A DNA stretch of 64,000 bases from Parasedimentitalea huanghaiensis (GTDB lineage Bacteria; Pseudomonadota; Alphaproteobacteria; Rhodobacterales; Rhodobacteraceae): positions 620,001 through 684,000 of the forward strand of contig NZ_WQLV01000001.1 of assembly GCF_009753675.1 (NCBI RefSeq), in the 5' to 3' direction. The notes under the pieces were generated by a model. The model saw nothing but the letters and a program-made list of their open reading frames with translations, did not search any database and was not told the origin of the DNA. Shown in pieces: positions 8,942 to 17,556 of the stretch (the stretch's first letter is position 1; every line of letters starts with the position of its first letter). The position numbers and the translations under genes were made by a program.

Positions 8942-9387
8942 CAGATCTTCTCCTCGGGGAAGTGAAAGCGCGCGACGATACGACGGCGCCAGGGGATGCT
9001 GAGCGGGCTTTCGACAACACCGTGGCCCGAATAGGCATGGACAAACCGCCAGGGCTGTTCTGTGCGGGACTGGATCCCCAGATGTTTGGCCACCGCACCA
9101 TGTCGCATCCGAAACAGGATCACATCTCCAACAGCCGCCTGATCCAGTGGTTTACCCACGAGATATTGCATGGCTGCCTGCCACAGACGTTCCTCCCCCT
9201 GCGGTTCGGACCAATCCTTGGAATAGGCGGGCACCTGGGCAGGCCCTTCTCCCAGCACCTCTCGCCAGATCCCGCGCACCAGCCCCAGACAGTCACAGCC
9301 TGCGCCCTTGCTGGCCGCCTGATGCAAATAAGGGGTACCAATCCATGTCCGCGCCACCTGCACTACCTGATCCGCCAGCACAGTCAT
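8941..9387 (-). CDS. GTA NlpC/P60 cell wall peptidase (gp14)
   Basis: This 148-residue cysteine peptidase belongs to the NlpC/P60 family found in phage and GTA tails, where it cleaves peptide crosslinks in peptidoglycan during DNA delivery. The catalytic Cys33 sits in GAGCDCLGLVRG and the His102 in AKHLGIQ; both are intact. The ATG at 9387 forms an ATGA overlap with the stop of the upstream gene, which decides the start over the longer open frame. The order of DUF2163-type protein, NlpC peptidase and host-specificity protein is the standard GTA tail-tip module. Confidence 0.92.
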   Translation of the reverse strand: MTVLADQVVQVARTWIGTPYLHQAASKGAGCDCLGLVRGIWREVLGEGPAQVPAYSKDWSEPQGEERLWQAAMQYLVGKPLDQAAVGDVILFRMRHGAVAKHLGIQSRTEQPWRFVHAYSGHGVVESPLSIPWRRRIVARFHFPEEKI

Positions 9388-10274
9388 CTGCGACTGCCGC
9401 CGGTTGCAGTCCCGTTTTGCTTGGGCACCGACATCACCCAGTCTTCGCCGGGGATATCCGGGAAGCCTTGAAAATTGACCAAATTGTTGAATTTCAACCG
9501 ACAACTCTGCATCCGCTTATCGCACCCCGCCACCAGCTGAACCATATCGCCCGCTGCGATCTCTGCCCGCAACGGCTGCCACAGCTCGATCACCCGGAAG
9601 GTTCCCGTCGACCGGTCTTGCTTGATCACGCCGCCTAACCCCTGCGCTGCCCCAGACAGCACCTCTAGCTGCCCACGAGCAAACCATCCCGGTTCAAACC
9701 CAGCCAGATCCTGCCAGCGAAATTCCTGCTGCCTCTCGACCTGCTCGACAGGGAGTTGCTCGGTGTATCCCGGTGTATCCAGCGCAAACCGGCACGTTTC
9801 ATCGCCCAACACGGCCGTACAGGGTTTTTGATAGACCCGCCCCAAAGGTCGGTTCAAGGCTTCGCTCAGCCCCCGTAGTTCGGCATGGAAAGCACCGCCC
9901 GCGCGGCGCAATTGGCCCATGGATCCGCGAAACATCAACCAACGGGTGGTCACATCCGCCCAGTTCACCATCCAGCAGCGCACTTCGGCCCCATCAAACC
10001 GACCGGCCTCAATATCCGTTTCGCGTATAGCTGCGTCACTCAGCCCCCCAATCGCTTCGGTGTTGTCCACCGACAGTCCGGTCGCCTGTTGCAGCGCCAG
10101 CGCGGTCAAGCCGGTGCCGGCCTGGAAGCTGTAACCTTCAAACGCGAGGTTCTGGTCATGATCGGTAAATCCGTAGGTCACCCCATCAGCACGGGTGACA
10201 AGCCAGGCTCGGCACAGGGTGGTCAGGCCTTGCTCTACATGCGCCTGAAATGCAGCACTGACACCCGCTGTCAT
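9384..10274 (-). CDS. GTA tail protein, DUF2163 type (gp13)
   Basis: The 296-residue protein matches the conserved GTA/phage family with an N-terminal DUF2163 domain and a C-terminal BR0599-like domain, thought to form the hub or baseplate ring of the tail. The N-terminus (AFQAHVEQGLTTLCRAWLVT) and several conserved cysteines in the C-terminal third (CTAVLGDETCRF, CDKRMQSC) are typical; in relatives the cysteines of this region can bind an iron-sulphur cluster, which is inference here. It starts in an ATGA overlap with gp12 and ends in one with gp14. Confidence 0.9.
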   Translation of the reverse strand: MTAGVSAAFQAHVEQGLTTLCRAWLVTRADGVTYGFTDHDQNLAFEGYSFQAGTGLTALALQQATGLSVDNTEAIGGLSDAAIRETDIEAGRFDGAEVRCWMVNWADVTTRWLMFRGSMGQLRRAGGAFHAELRGLSEALNRPLGRVYQKPCTAVLGDETCRFALDTPGYTEQLPVEQVERQQEFRWQDLAGFEPGWFARGQLEVLSGAAQGLGGVIKQDRSTGTFRVIELWQPLRAEIAAGDMVQLVAGCDKRMQSCRLKFNNLVNFQGFPDIPGEDWVMSVPKQNGTATGGSRR

Positions 10275-10903
10275 ACCCGTACCTCGACCACTGGCACATT
10301 AGGCACGTCACCCGCCTGAAAGTTGGAAACACTGGTCAGGATCCGGTCAGTGTCAAAGCGCACCGGCACATCAAATTCAAACCCGGCAACAATGCTCATG
10401 CCTTCCGCAGGCGGATGTACAAAAGTGATCAGACCACTGGACACATCCAAAGAGAAATCCACGGTCTCGCGCAGTTCATCCTGTTCAACGCCCACCCGCA
10501 CCGAACCCGCCACAGGTTTGGCAATCGGGCGTTCATAAAGTTGGTCACCTGATTTATACGTTTTGCACAGCTGAAAGCTGACCGTGGTGCCATCCCCCAC
10601 CGCGATCACCTGATCACGATAATCAACGTCGCCCGAAGCCCGAGCGGATTTATAATCTGACCAGTCTTTCCAGCGGAACCCATGCATCTGGCCCTGTCGC
10701 GCTTCAAAAAATGCGATCAGCAATTCGATATCATCCAGCGACCGAAGCCCCAGCCCAGCGTCATAGCGCCTGCGCGAATGCGCCCAGGGGGTGTTGCGCT
10801 CCTCATGACCATTGGCCAGTGTCACCACGTCCGTGCGCCGCTCGGGACCACCAATAGAACCAAAGCTCAGGCTGGCTGGAAATCTTACCTCGTGGAACGT
10901 CAT
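10271..10903 (-). CDS. GTA distal tail protein, DUF2460 type (gp12)
   Basis: This 210-residue protein belongs to the DUF2460 family of GTA and phage tail proteins, which cap the tail tube and join it to the hub. The signature region HEERNTPWAHSRRRYDAGLG (about residues 35-54) and GFRWKDWSDYKS (about 80-91) is clear. The ATG at 10903 was chosen because GGAG lies 9 bases upstream; a TTG 15 bases further up is unlikely. There is a 93-base gap to the tape measure gene upstream and an ATGA overlap with gp13 downstream. Confidence 0.92.
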   Translation of the reverse strand: MTFHEVRFPASLSFGSIGGPERRTDVVTLANGHEERNTPWAHSRRRYDAGLGLRSLDDIELLIAFFEARQGQMHGFRWKDWSDYKSARASGDVDYRDQVIAVGDGTTVSFQLCKTYKSGDQLYERPIAKPVAGSVRVGVEQDELRETVDFSLDVSSGLITFVHPPAEGMSIVAGFEFDVPVRFDTDRILTSVSNFQAGDVPNVPVVEVRV

Positions 10904-10996
10904 AGCTGCTGTCTCCAATCCTGCTCATGGCTGGTGTCTTGTCTTGATCCCAAGATCAGGCGCGCCCGGCCTATCGACCGGGCAGCGCGATGGCCT

Positions 10997-11656
10997 TTAC
11001 CGATTGCGGTTGCCACGCCCCAAGGCCCGGCTCATCTGTGCGGCGATTTGGCCCTGGCTGCGGGCAAAGCTGTGCACGTCAGGCGTGGTGACATTCATCA
11101 CCACCTTGACTGACCCGCCACTGCCACCGCGCACCCCCAATGCACCATCCGGGCCACGTGCCAGCGGCAGGATCGCCTCGGGGCCTGCTTCGCCCATCAA
11201 CCCGGTGCCACCACGCATGGGAAAACTTGTTGCACCACTGACCACGCCACCGCGCGCAAAAGGCATCACCCGGCCTTGGGAAAACGCAGCACCATCGCCA
11301 AAAGGCAGCAGCCCACTGATCAACCCTGCCACTCCATCGGACAGCAACCCACCGACGTGGTCGGTCACCGGCTTGATCGCCGCGTTGTAAGTGGTCTGGA
11401 TCATTGAACGCGCCACGGTTTCCAGCGCCTCGGAAAGTTTCATGCCGTCAAAGGCCACTCCGTCAAAGGCGCGACGCAGCCCTTTGGACATGCCGCGTTC
11501 CAACGTGGCGGCATCACGCCCGGTGGCCGCAAACGCCTCACGCACGCGGCGCAGTTCAGCGTCAAAGGTCGCCGCCATACCGGCAGCGTCACCTAATGCA
11601 TCGCCCAGGCCCTCGCTTTGGGCCTCAAGATCCGATAATGCCTCGTGATCACTCAT
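10997..11656 (-). CDS. GTA tape measure protein (gp11)
   Basis: The 219-residue protein has the expected position, between the tail assembly chaperone gene and the distal tail gene. Its N-terminus is an alpha-helical, acidic, coiled-coil-prone stretch (about residues 1-60). The middle is glycine- and hydrophobic-rich (about 100-135) and the C-terminus has the FARGGVV and GLMGEAGPEAILPL motifs seen at the ends of phage tape measure proteins. It is very short for a tape measure, which agrees with the short tail of GTA particles. It overlaps the upstream gene by 8 bases. Confidence 0.88.
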   Translation of the reverse strand: MSDHEALSDLEAQSEGLGDALGDAAGMAATFDAELRRVREAFAATGRDAATLERGMSKGLRRAFDGVAFDGMKLSEALETVARSMIQTTYNAAIKPVTDHVGGLLSDGVAGLISGLLPFGDGAAFSQGRVMPFARGGVVSGATSFPMRGGTGLMGEAGPEAILPLARGPDGALGVRGGSGGSVKVVMNVTTPDVHSFARSQGQIAAQMSRALGRGNRNR

Positions 11657-11858
11657 TTTTTTCTCCCGTGTCGATGGGTTGGTCAGGAAATGCCGCCATC
11701 AAGCTGGCCAAACCGGCCTGACCCATCGGAGTTTGATCAACACCCTGACCCAACATCAGACTCAGCTCGGCTGGGGTGAGGCGCCAAAACTGGTCTGGTG
11801 TTAGCCGCAACCCAACCAGCCCAGCTCGCATCAGAGCAGACCAGTCAAGTGTTTTCAT
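11649..11858 (-). CDS. GTA tail assembly chaperone, small (gp10.1)
   Basis: This 69-residue protein matches the small phage tail assembly chaperone family placed just before the GTA tape measure. The recognisable core is GLRLTPDQFWRLTPAELSLML (about residues 16-36). It overlaps gp10 by 4 bases (ATGA) and the tape measure gene by 8 bases, so the three are probably translated in a coupled manner, as in phages where paired chaperones coat the tape measure. Confidence 0.88.
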   Translation of the reverse strand: MKTLDWSALMRAGLVGLRLTPDQFWRLTPAELSLMLGQGVDQTPMGQAGLASLMAAFPDQPIDTGEKNE

Positions 11859-12175
11859 GTCTCTTCTGGCGTCATGAAGGCCCGCGCCAAGAGCTGTGCT
11901 GCAGCGCGTGCCGCCATCAGTACCCCACCTTCTATTTCTGCTTTGGCCAAATCCGAAGGCGTCATCGCGTGTCCGCCCCCCTGCAGCCCAGCAGCAATCA
12001 ACGCCAGTACGTCACCCGCGGAAAACCCACCACTTTCGAACCGCTGCACCAGATCCACCAGAGATCCAACCGCCAGGGAGTGCTCCAGCTCTGCCAAAGC
12101 CCCCAGCGTCAGTTTCATCACCCGAGGGGTTCCTTCGATCACCAGCGTCACTTCACCTGCCCAAGGATTGCTCAT
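11855..12175 (-). CDS. GTA gp10 family protein
   Basis: The 106-residue protein matches the gene transfer agent gp10 family, a tail assembly chaperone candidate upstream of the tape measure. It begins with a beta-rich segment (AGEVTLVIEGTPRVMKLTLG) and continues as an alanine-rich helical domain with LAELEHSLAVGSL. It starts 3 bases after the stop of the major tail gene and ends in an ATGA overlap with gp10.1. The tail chaperone role is inferred from the position and by analogy with phage G/GT proteins. Confidence 0.87.
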   Translation of the reverse strand: MSNPWAGEVTLVIEGTPRVMKLTLGALAELEHSLAVGSLVDLVQRFESGGFSAGDVLALIAAGLQGGGHAMTPSDLAKAEIEGGVLMAARAAAQLLARAFMTPEET

Positions 12176-12178
12176 GGC

Positions 12179-12592
12179 TCAAACCGCGGTAAAGGTCAGC
12201 GCACCCGCGCTGGCCAAGGCCAGTTCATAGGTGGCCTCACCATTGTGGCTGCCGGCGTATTCCAAAGCGGAGACCTGAAATGCACCTTCGACGATGCCAA
12301 AATCTGGGATGATCACCTGAAAGTCCGGTGTTTCGCCATCAAAGAACAACTGCCGTGCACGTTCATCAGATCCCGCATCGCGAAACACACCCGACCCCGA
12401 AATAGAGGCAGACCGAACCCCAGCACCCGACAGCAGCTCGCGCCAACCGCCCTGACTTTCCAAGCTGGTGACATCCACCGTTTCCGCATTGAAACTGATC
12501 CGCGTGGCGCGCAGCCCTGCGAGAGTTTCAAACTGTCCATCGCCGGTCATGTCCACCTTGACCAAGAGATCCTTGCCGTTTTGGGCCGTCAT
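12179..12592 (-). CDS. GTA major tail protein (gp9)
   Basis: This 137-residue protein is the tail tube subunit, of the TP901-1-like major tail protein family. Typical features are AQNGKDLLVKVDMTGDGQFETL near the start, the segment VDVTSLESQGGWRELL (about residues 39-54) and a short conserved C-terminus. A strong ribosome binding site (GGAG, 7 bases before the ATG) fits the large number of copies needed per particle. It follows the DUF3168 tail terminator gene after about 88 bases. Confidence 0.9.
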   Translation of the reverse strand: MTAQNGKDLLVKVDMTGDGQFETLAGLRATRISFNAETVDVTSLESQGGWRELLSGAGVRSASISGSGVFRDAGSDERARQLFFDGETPDFQVIIPDFGIVEGAFQVSALEYAGSHNGEATYELALASAGALTFTAV

Positions 12593-12680
12593 TTCGTTTC
12601 TCCAATTACTTCAAAGTACTAGGCATCACTTTTACGTCCCCCGACCGACAGATCAGGCTCCGCCTCATGTTCTATGGCCC

Positions 12681-13079
12681 TTAGTCATCCTCAACCCGGG
12701 CGCGAAACCGTAACTCGATCCGACGGCTTCCATCGCTCAATCGTCTGGCATTGGCGCGGTCAAACCACAGGCCAATCAGCTGTCCCCGTGACAGGACCAG
12801 CGGGGCGCTGATCAAACTATCACAAAGCGTAGAAGCCAGTTGTTTTGCGCTTGAAAATCCGGCGCTATCCGAATGAATTGAAAGGGTAAATCGATGCAAT
12901 GCACCAGCGCCGGACTTGTCCGACCCGTCGCGCACATCTTCATCTCCCAACAGCACATAGATTGGCGGCACTGTGCCCGATGGCAGCGCATCATGGATGG
13001 CTATACCAGCCAGCGCAGGATCGTTGCCCAGATGTTGAAACACGGCCGATTGCAATGCAGCAGACAAAGCATAGCTCAT
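12681..13079 (-). CDS. GTA tail terminator, DUF3168 family (gp8)
   Basis: The 132-residue protein belongs to the DUF3168 family, which forms the ring that ends the tail tube at the neck. It starts with the typical ALSAALQSAVFQHLGNDPAL and has the central IYVLLGDEDVRDGSDKSG segment. It overlaps gp7 by 4 bases (ATGA). Confidence 0.88.
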   Translation of the reverse strand: MSYALSAALQSAVFQHLGNDPALAGIAIHDALPSGTVPPIYVLLGDEDVRDGSDKSGAGALHRFTLSIHSDSAGFSSAKQLASTLCDSLISAPLVLSRGQLIGLWFDRANARRLSDGSRRIELRFRARVEDD

Positions 13080-13414
13080 GCCGAGATCTCCTCTTGCACA
13101 AAACAGGTCAGATACCGCCCCAAGGCGTCTGCCTCGGCCACGGCATGGATCACAAACAATCGTGCGCCATCACGGAACCGTTGGTCCGGACGTGGGCGAC
13201 TGGCAGATCCAACCGGAGAGGCCCGCAGGGTCACCCGATAGCGTTGAAGCGAAAGATCGGCCCCTCCCTGCACTTTGCTTCGCCCCGTAAGCGGTTGAAA
13301 TTCAGCCCATATTTCACCTAATGCCTGCCATGTTTCTACATGACCACCGCTACCATCACTGGCGCGCTGTGGATCCTCTAGCGTCAGACGGCGCGACAGA
13401 ACCGGCGCAGTCAT
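13076..13414 (-). CDS. GTA head-tail adaptor (gp7)
   Basis: This 112-residue protein is a head-tail joining protein of the phage head-closure type. The family features are an N-terminal LEDP segment, a central WAEFQPLTGRS and a C-terminal beta-rich region. ATGA overlaps with both neighbours place it within the tightly coupled neck gene block gp6-gp7-gp8. Confidence 0.88.
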   Translation of the reverse strand: MTAPVLSRRLTLEDPQRASDGSGGHVETWQALGEIWAEFQPLTGRSKVQGGADLSLQRYRVTLRASPVGSASRPRPDQRFRDGARLFVIHAVAEADALGRYLTCFVQEEISA

Positions 13415-14010
13415 TGCATCCGCCCCAGGCTGAGCCGGACGACGCGATACCGTTCAATCAGGCTGGTGACACCAAAGGGCATGCAGCCACCGGACAGGCC
13501 GGTGTCATCGCGGTATTGGTAATAATGCGATGCCAGCATCAGCACAGCCTGACCCAGATCAGCCGGAAGCCCGCCCCAATCTGTCGCAATGCCCGCCGTC
13601 AAGGTGATGCGTAGCGCACCACCAGTACCCACAAGGGGGAACAGGCTGCCTGTTGGGCAGAGCTTCGGATGTTGGCTGTCCTGGATCAAATGGTACTGGC
13701 TGGACGCCAGTATCTCTTCGACGCCCTCGGCATCTACCTGAACCACAGCACTGACTTCTGTCACCGGCACCAGGGGCAACACCTGCGCCGATCGATCATT
13801 CCACTGGTGCAAGTTGAGAACAAACTGCCGCGATAACAGAACCTTACCGGTCCTTGCTTCGATCGCGGCGATGGCGGCCCGCAGGAAACTGATCAAGACC
13901 TCGTCTTGCAGGCTGTCTTCGCCAAACCCGGTCCCCAGCCGCAGATGCGCCTTGAACGGCTCTAACGGCAGCGCGGCCTCGGGCACCGGCGTTTGTTCGG
14001 TCAACATCAT
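13411..14010 (-). CDS. GTA head-tail connector (gp6)
   Basis: The 199-residue protein matches the phiE125 gp8-like head-tail connector family that binds below the portal. The N-terminal PLEPFKAHLRL segment followed by two helices and a beta domain is typical. The ATG at 14010 was chosen because GGAG lies 7 bases upstream and the family begins there; a longer open frame upstream (to 14163) does not look like the family. Confidence 0.87.
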   Translation of the reverse strand: MMLTEQTPVPEAALPLEPFKAHLRLGTGFGEDSLQDEVLISFLRAAIAAIEARTGKVLLSRQFVLNLHQWNDRSAQVLPLVPVTEVSAVVQVDAEGVEEILASSQYHLIQDSQHPKLCPTGSLFPLVGTGGALRITLTAGIATDWGGLPADLGQAVLMLASHYYQYRDDTGLSGGCMPFGVTSLIERYRVVRLSLGRMQ

Positions 14011-14175
14011 CACATTACTCCGCAAACTGACGTCCCTTTGGGACAGAATTGAAAACAGCGGGCGCACCTCTCCCCATGCCGCTCGGACGGAGGGGAGCAG
14101 CTGGACGGCACAGAGGTGGTTGAAGTGCACCCGCTCACGCAGCCGGGTTGCCGGCCGCGTCATCGGCTTGACGGT

Positions 14176-15357
14176 TTAGGTCAGGCCGAATTTCAGCAGC
14201 TTGATGGCAGCAAAATCACTGACATCTCCGCCGACGCGTTTGGTGGCATAAAACAACACATGGGGCTTGGCGCTGAACGGATCGCGCAACACTCGCAAAT
14301 CGGGACGTTCAGCAATGGTGTAGCCAGCAGAGAAATCCCCAAAAGCGACGGAGTAGCTGTTGCTGTCCACATCCGGCATATCTTCAGCCACCAACACAGG
14401 ATATCCCATCAGCCGTGCAGGTTCACCCGCCGCAAGCCCATCCGACCACAAGAACCGGCCATCACCATCTTTTAGCTTGCGGATCAGCCCGGCAGTCTTT
14501 GAATTCATTATGAAAACACCGTTTGCGCGATACTGCGCCCCAAGCGCGTACACCAGATCAACAATGGCATCCCCATCGCCAATACTGCCGTCACTGCCAG
14601 TCACAACATAGCCGACGTTGCCCCAACTCCAGCTGTCATTATCCACCACAGGATGGGTCAGAATACCGGTTGGTTTGTCGAGCCCGTCACCATTCAAAAA
14701 GGCCGAGGCTTCGGCGCGGGCAAACTTGTCCGCAATCCGCCCGGCCAACCAGGACTCGATGTCAAATGCACTGTCATCCAGCAGCCGTTGCGAGGCCTTG
14801 GGGAGTGCGCTTAACTCGTGCAGTGGGATGGTAATCCGGTCGATCACCGGAGTGCTGGTTTCAACGCTGGGATCTGTTTCGGTTGCCCAGCCCGCACCGA
14901 CATCTGTATGGTCGATCAACACGTCGTAGGATGTGGCCTCGACTGTCACCACTGCAGCGATAGAGCGGATTGATGCGGTAGACTGAAGGACCGAAGTAAC
15001 CGTTTCTGCGGTCACCGGATCGACCAGATATCCGCCGTCACTGTTCACCGCAGTAGACAGAGATTTTCCATCCAGTTGCAGGCCACGCAGCCCATCATCA
15101 TCGCCAGATCGCAAATAGGTCTGAAACGCTTTTTGATGTGGCGCACCTAGCTCAACTCCGGCAGACAATTGCGGCCGCGCAGTCATTTGGGTTTTTCGAT
15201 CCAACATGGTCACTCGCTCTTCTGTTTGTTTCAATTTTGCGTTGATATCTTCCCGGAACTCTTTGAAATCACCTGTAAAACCATTCACCTCTTGGGTGAC
15301 TTCGAGAATAAGAGGGGCGGCGTCCACTACCTGAGCCGAGGGAGGAGTATTGCTCAT
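14176..15357 (-). CDS. GTA major capsid protein, HK97 fold (gp5)
   Basis: The 393-residue protein is the shell subunit. Its N-terminal 70-100 residues form a predicted coiled-coil scaffolding (delta) domain, removed in this family by the neighbouring protease. The mature part begins around SLSTAVNSDGGYLVDPVTAE (about residues 98-117) and continues as a typical HK97 fold with SWGNVGYVVTG and MGYPVLVAEDMP. The ribosome binding site AGGA lies 7 bases before the ATG. Gene order protease then capsid is standard. Confidence 0.93.
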   Translation of the reverse strand: MSNTPPSAQVVDAAPLILEVTQEVNGFTGDFKEFREDINAKLKQTEERVTMLDRKTQMTARPQLSAGVELGAPHQKAFQTYLRSGDDDGLRGLQLDGKSLSTAVNSDGGYLVDPVTAETVTSVLQSTASIRSIAAVVTVEATSYDVLIDHTDVGAGWATETDPSVETSTPVIDRITIPLHELSALPKASQRLLDDSAFDIESWLAGRIADKFARAEASAFLNGDGLDKPTGILTHPVVDNDSWSWGNVGYVVTGSDGSIGDGDAIVDLVYALGAQYRANGVFIMNSKTAGLIRKLKDGDGRFLWSDGLAAGEPARLMGYPVLVAEDMPDVDSNSYSVAFGDFSAGYTIAERPDLRVLRDPFSAKPHVLFYATKRVGGDVSDFAAIKLLKFGLT

Positions 15358-15399
15358 CTACATGTCCTGTCTGTTTGATTGTTGCGCTAATGCACCCTG

Positions 15400-15957
15400 T
15401 CAGTGCGCGGCCATCTGTTGACGCGCCCGCTTCAATGCCGAAGTCATATCGTGTAGTGCCGCCACAACAGGGTCTTGCGCCTCTTTGGTTGTTACTCGCG
15501 CGGTGGGCAGCATTGGAAATGTCACCAAAGACACCTCCCACAGGTCAACTTCACAAAGACGGCGTTCGCCCTTGTCCCCTTTGCTGGCCCGTTTTGTACG
15601 ATAGCCAATCGACAACCCGTCAATCGCCCCTGCAGCAATCAGTGCTGCGGCCTCTGCTCCACGGCGGGTTTCAACCAAAAGACGGCCCTTTACCCATAAC
15701 CCGCGTTCATCCTCGCGCACCTGGTCCCAAACCCCAATCGGTTGGGATGGATCATGTTGCCATAGCATTTTTACCTTACTTCCACGGGCAGACAGGGCTG
15801 CAAGCGAGGCAGCATAGGCGCCCTTCATGACCATGTCGCCACATTGATCAACCTCGCCAAACCGGCTTGCGTAGCCCTGAATGATGCTGCCCTCGGTTAG
15901 GCTGATCGCCATTTTCGAAGAGGTGAATTTATGTTCCAACTGGGATGTGTAATCCAT
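15400..15957 (-). CDS. GTA prohead protease (gp4)
   Basis: This 185-residue serine protease of the HK97 prohead family matures the capsid by removing the delta domain. The catalytic His68 is in MLWQHDPSQPIG and the Ser116 in GLSIGY; both are present. The ATG at 15957 has GGAG 6 bases upstream and is preferred over the ATG 12 bases further up, which lies within that ribosome binding site region. Confidence 0.9.
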   Translation of the reverse strand: MDYTSQLEHKFTSSKMAISLTEGSIIQGYASRFGEVDQCGDMVMKGAYAASLAALSARGSKVKMLWQHDPSQPIGVWDQVREDERGLWVKGRLLVETRRGAEAAALIAAGAIDGLSIGYRTKRASKGDKGERRLCEVDLWEVSLVTFPMLPTARVTTKEAQDPVVAALHDMTSALKRARQQMAAH

Positions 15958-15985
15958 CAGAAACTCCATGTAACATATTGAATTA

Positions 15986-16201
15986 TTACAACATCAGGAA
16001 TGATCGAAAGGCCTGTGCCAAAACCACCGCAGCCACGCCGTAAACTGTGAACCACAACCGGCGATCTAACCGTTCCATCATCTGTTCCAGACGGTCTAAC
16101 CGCCGGTTTAGATTATCCTGCTGCAGCTGGTTCACTCTCTCATGCGCCGCCAGACGTAACCCCGGTGCGCAATCAAAGGAGGGTGGATACCCGTCATTCA
16201 T
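15986..16201 (-). CDS. GTA gp3.5-like small membrane protein
   Basis: This 71-residue protein sits between portal and protease genes, where Rhodobacter-type GTAs have a small gene. Residues about 22-50 form a charged coiled-coil stretch (RVNQLQQDNLNRRLDRLEQM) and residues about 50-68 a single membrane segment. Its ATG overlaps the portal stop by 8 bases and GGAGG lies just upstream. Its role is not established; a membrane-linked assembly or release function is a guess. Confidence 0.8.
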   Translation of the reverse strand: MNDGYPPSFDCAPGLRLAAHERVNQLQQDNLNRRLDRLEQMMERLDRRLWFTVYGVAAVVLAQAFRSFLML

Positions 16202-17375
16202 CCTCCGCACCTCCGTCTTCTGGCGGCAAACCCAACAAGGTCCGCTTTTCACTTCGGCTTAAAAACTCAGCCGAGCTAACCCGCGCCCATTGCGCGTCTC
16301 GCTCACTGGACAATGCCGCCACCTGATCAAGATCCGGCTTCAACGTTAGGGGTTCACCGTTAAATCCCGTCAGCCAATGCATCAATGTTGCGACGACGCG
16401 GGTGACCAACGGTACTATTGTTAGCCGGTAGAACGCCCGATTGGCTTCTTGGTAATTGGCATATGTCGCATCACCCTGGATCCCCAGCAGCATTGGAGGA
16501 ACCCCAAAGGCCAGCGCAATTTCACGCGCGGCTGCCTCTTTGGTCTTCTGGAACTCCATATCGCTGGGCGAAAAGCCCATAGGTTTCCAATCCAGACCAC
16601 CTTCCAAGACCATTGGCCTTCCGGCGTTGCGTGCACCCTGAAAATTCGCTTCTATTTCGTCACTTAGACGGCGGAACTGATCATCTGCCATGGTCCCCTG
16701 TCCATCAGATCCTTTCCAAACCAAGGCCCCCGAGGGACGTGCGGCGTTGTCCAACAATGCCTTGGACCACCGAGAGGCGCTGTTGTGAACGTCCACCGCC
16801 ATTGCTGCCGCCTGAAGCGGTGACAGACCGTAATGATCGTCCTGAGGATGGAAACTTTTGATATGGCATACGGACGAGCGAGTTCCGGCTATCTCAAAGC
16901 GATGTTTGCGCCCGCCCACCTGATAGTCATACCCCTGCGGCCAGCCATCGGTGCCGGGCACCACAGTAACCCGGTCCGAGCGCAACACATGCAGCTCCAA
17001 TGGCAACCCGTCGTCTCCAGCCACGGCCTCGACATAGGCATTGCCGGACAGAAGCAACTGACCAAACAGAGTTTCAAACAGTTCGGCCCGCCCTTGCGCG
17101 GCATTTGGATGGGCAAGAAGGGCCAGCACCGGATGCTGTTCAAACCGTTGCTGTTGATCCTGTAGCACCAAAGGCAGCGCTGCCGCTGACTCGGCGATCA
17201 GTTTGACACAGCGAAAGCCAACTGGGTTGCCTGCGAAACCGCTGCGGATCAAAGAACTGCTGTCGCGCGGGCTCCAGGCGGCACGACCCGCACTGTGCCA
17301 GGCCACCACATGGGATGCAGCGCTTGCCTTTTGCTCGATAGGTTTGTTTTTGCGCCTCAGGACGTCAAAGACCAT
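16194..17375 (-). CDS. GTA portal protein, HK97 family (gp3)
   Basis: The 393-residue portal forms the twelve-fold DNA entry ring at one capsid vertex and docks the terminase. The family is recognised by GFAGNPVGFRCVKLIAESAA near residue 47, LLLSGNAYVEAV (about 109-120), HPNAAQGRAELFETL and the segment AFGVPPMLLGI in the C-terminal half. GAGGA lies upstream of the ATG. It is separated from the large terminase gene by about 180 bases containing a hairpin. Confidence 0.92.
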   Translation of the reverse strand: MVFDVLRRKNKPIEQKASAASHVVAWHSAGRAAWSPRDSSSLIRSGFAGNPVGFRCVKLIAESAAALPLVLQDQQQRFEQHPVLALLAHPNAAQGRAELFETLFGQLLLSGNAYVEAVAGDDGLPLELHVLRSDRVTVVPGTDGWPQGYDYQVGGRKHRFEIAGTRSSVCHIKSFHPQDDHYGLSPLQAAAMAVDVHNSASRWSKALLDNAARPSGALVWKGSDGQGTMADDQFRRLSDEIEANFQGARNAGRPMVLEGGLDWKPMGFSPSDMEFQKTKEAAAREIALAFGVPPMLLGIQGDATYANYQEANRAFYRLTIVPLVTRVVATLMHWLTGFNGEPLTLKPDLDQVAALSSERDAQWARVSSAEFLSRSEKRTLLGLPPEDGGAEDE

Positions 17376-17524
17376 GACTATTCCTCATCCTCAAGTTTGG
17401 GACACTGTCGCCCCTTTGCTGAGAAAGTTATCCCTGATGGCCCTGAAGATTTTCGATCCAGAGCGAACGCCACCTGCGCAACACCTAGTGAACAAAAGCC
17501 CATATTAATCTGAATTCATTGAGT

Positions 17525-17552
17525 AAACGCCTGCCAGAAAGGCAGGCGCTTT
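17525..17552 (-). terminator. Hairpin between large terminase and portal genes
   Basis: A perfect 8-base stem (17528-17535 with 17541-17548, loop of 5) sits 9 bases after the large terminase stop. On the minus strand only three T follow, so it would be a weak terminator; on the plus strand four T follow. It may act as an attenuator or RNA stabiliser inside the GTA transcript. Confidence 0.6.
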
Positions 17553-17556
17553 TGTA

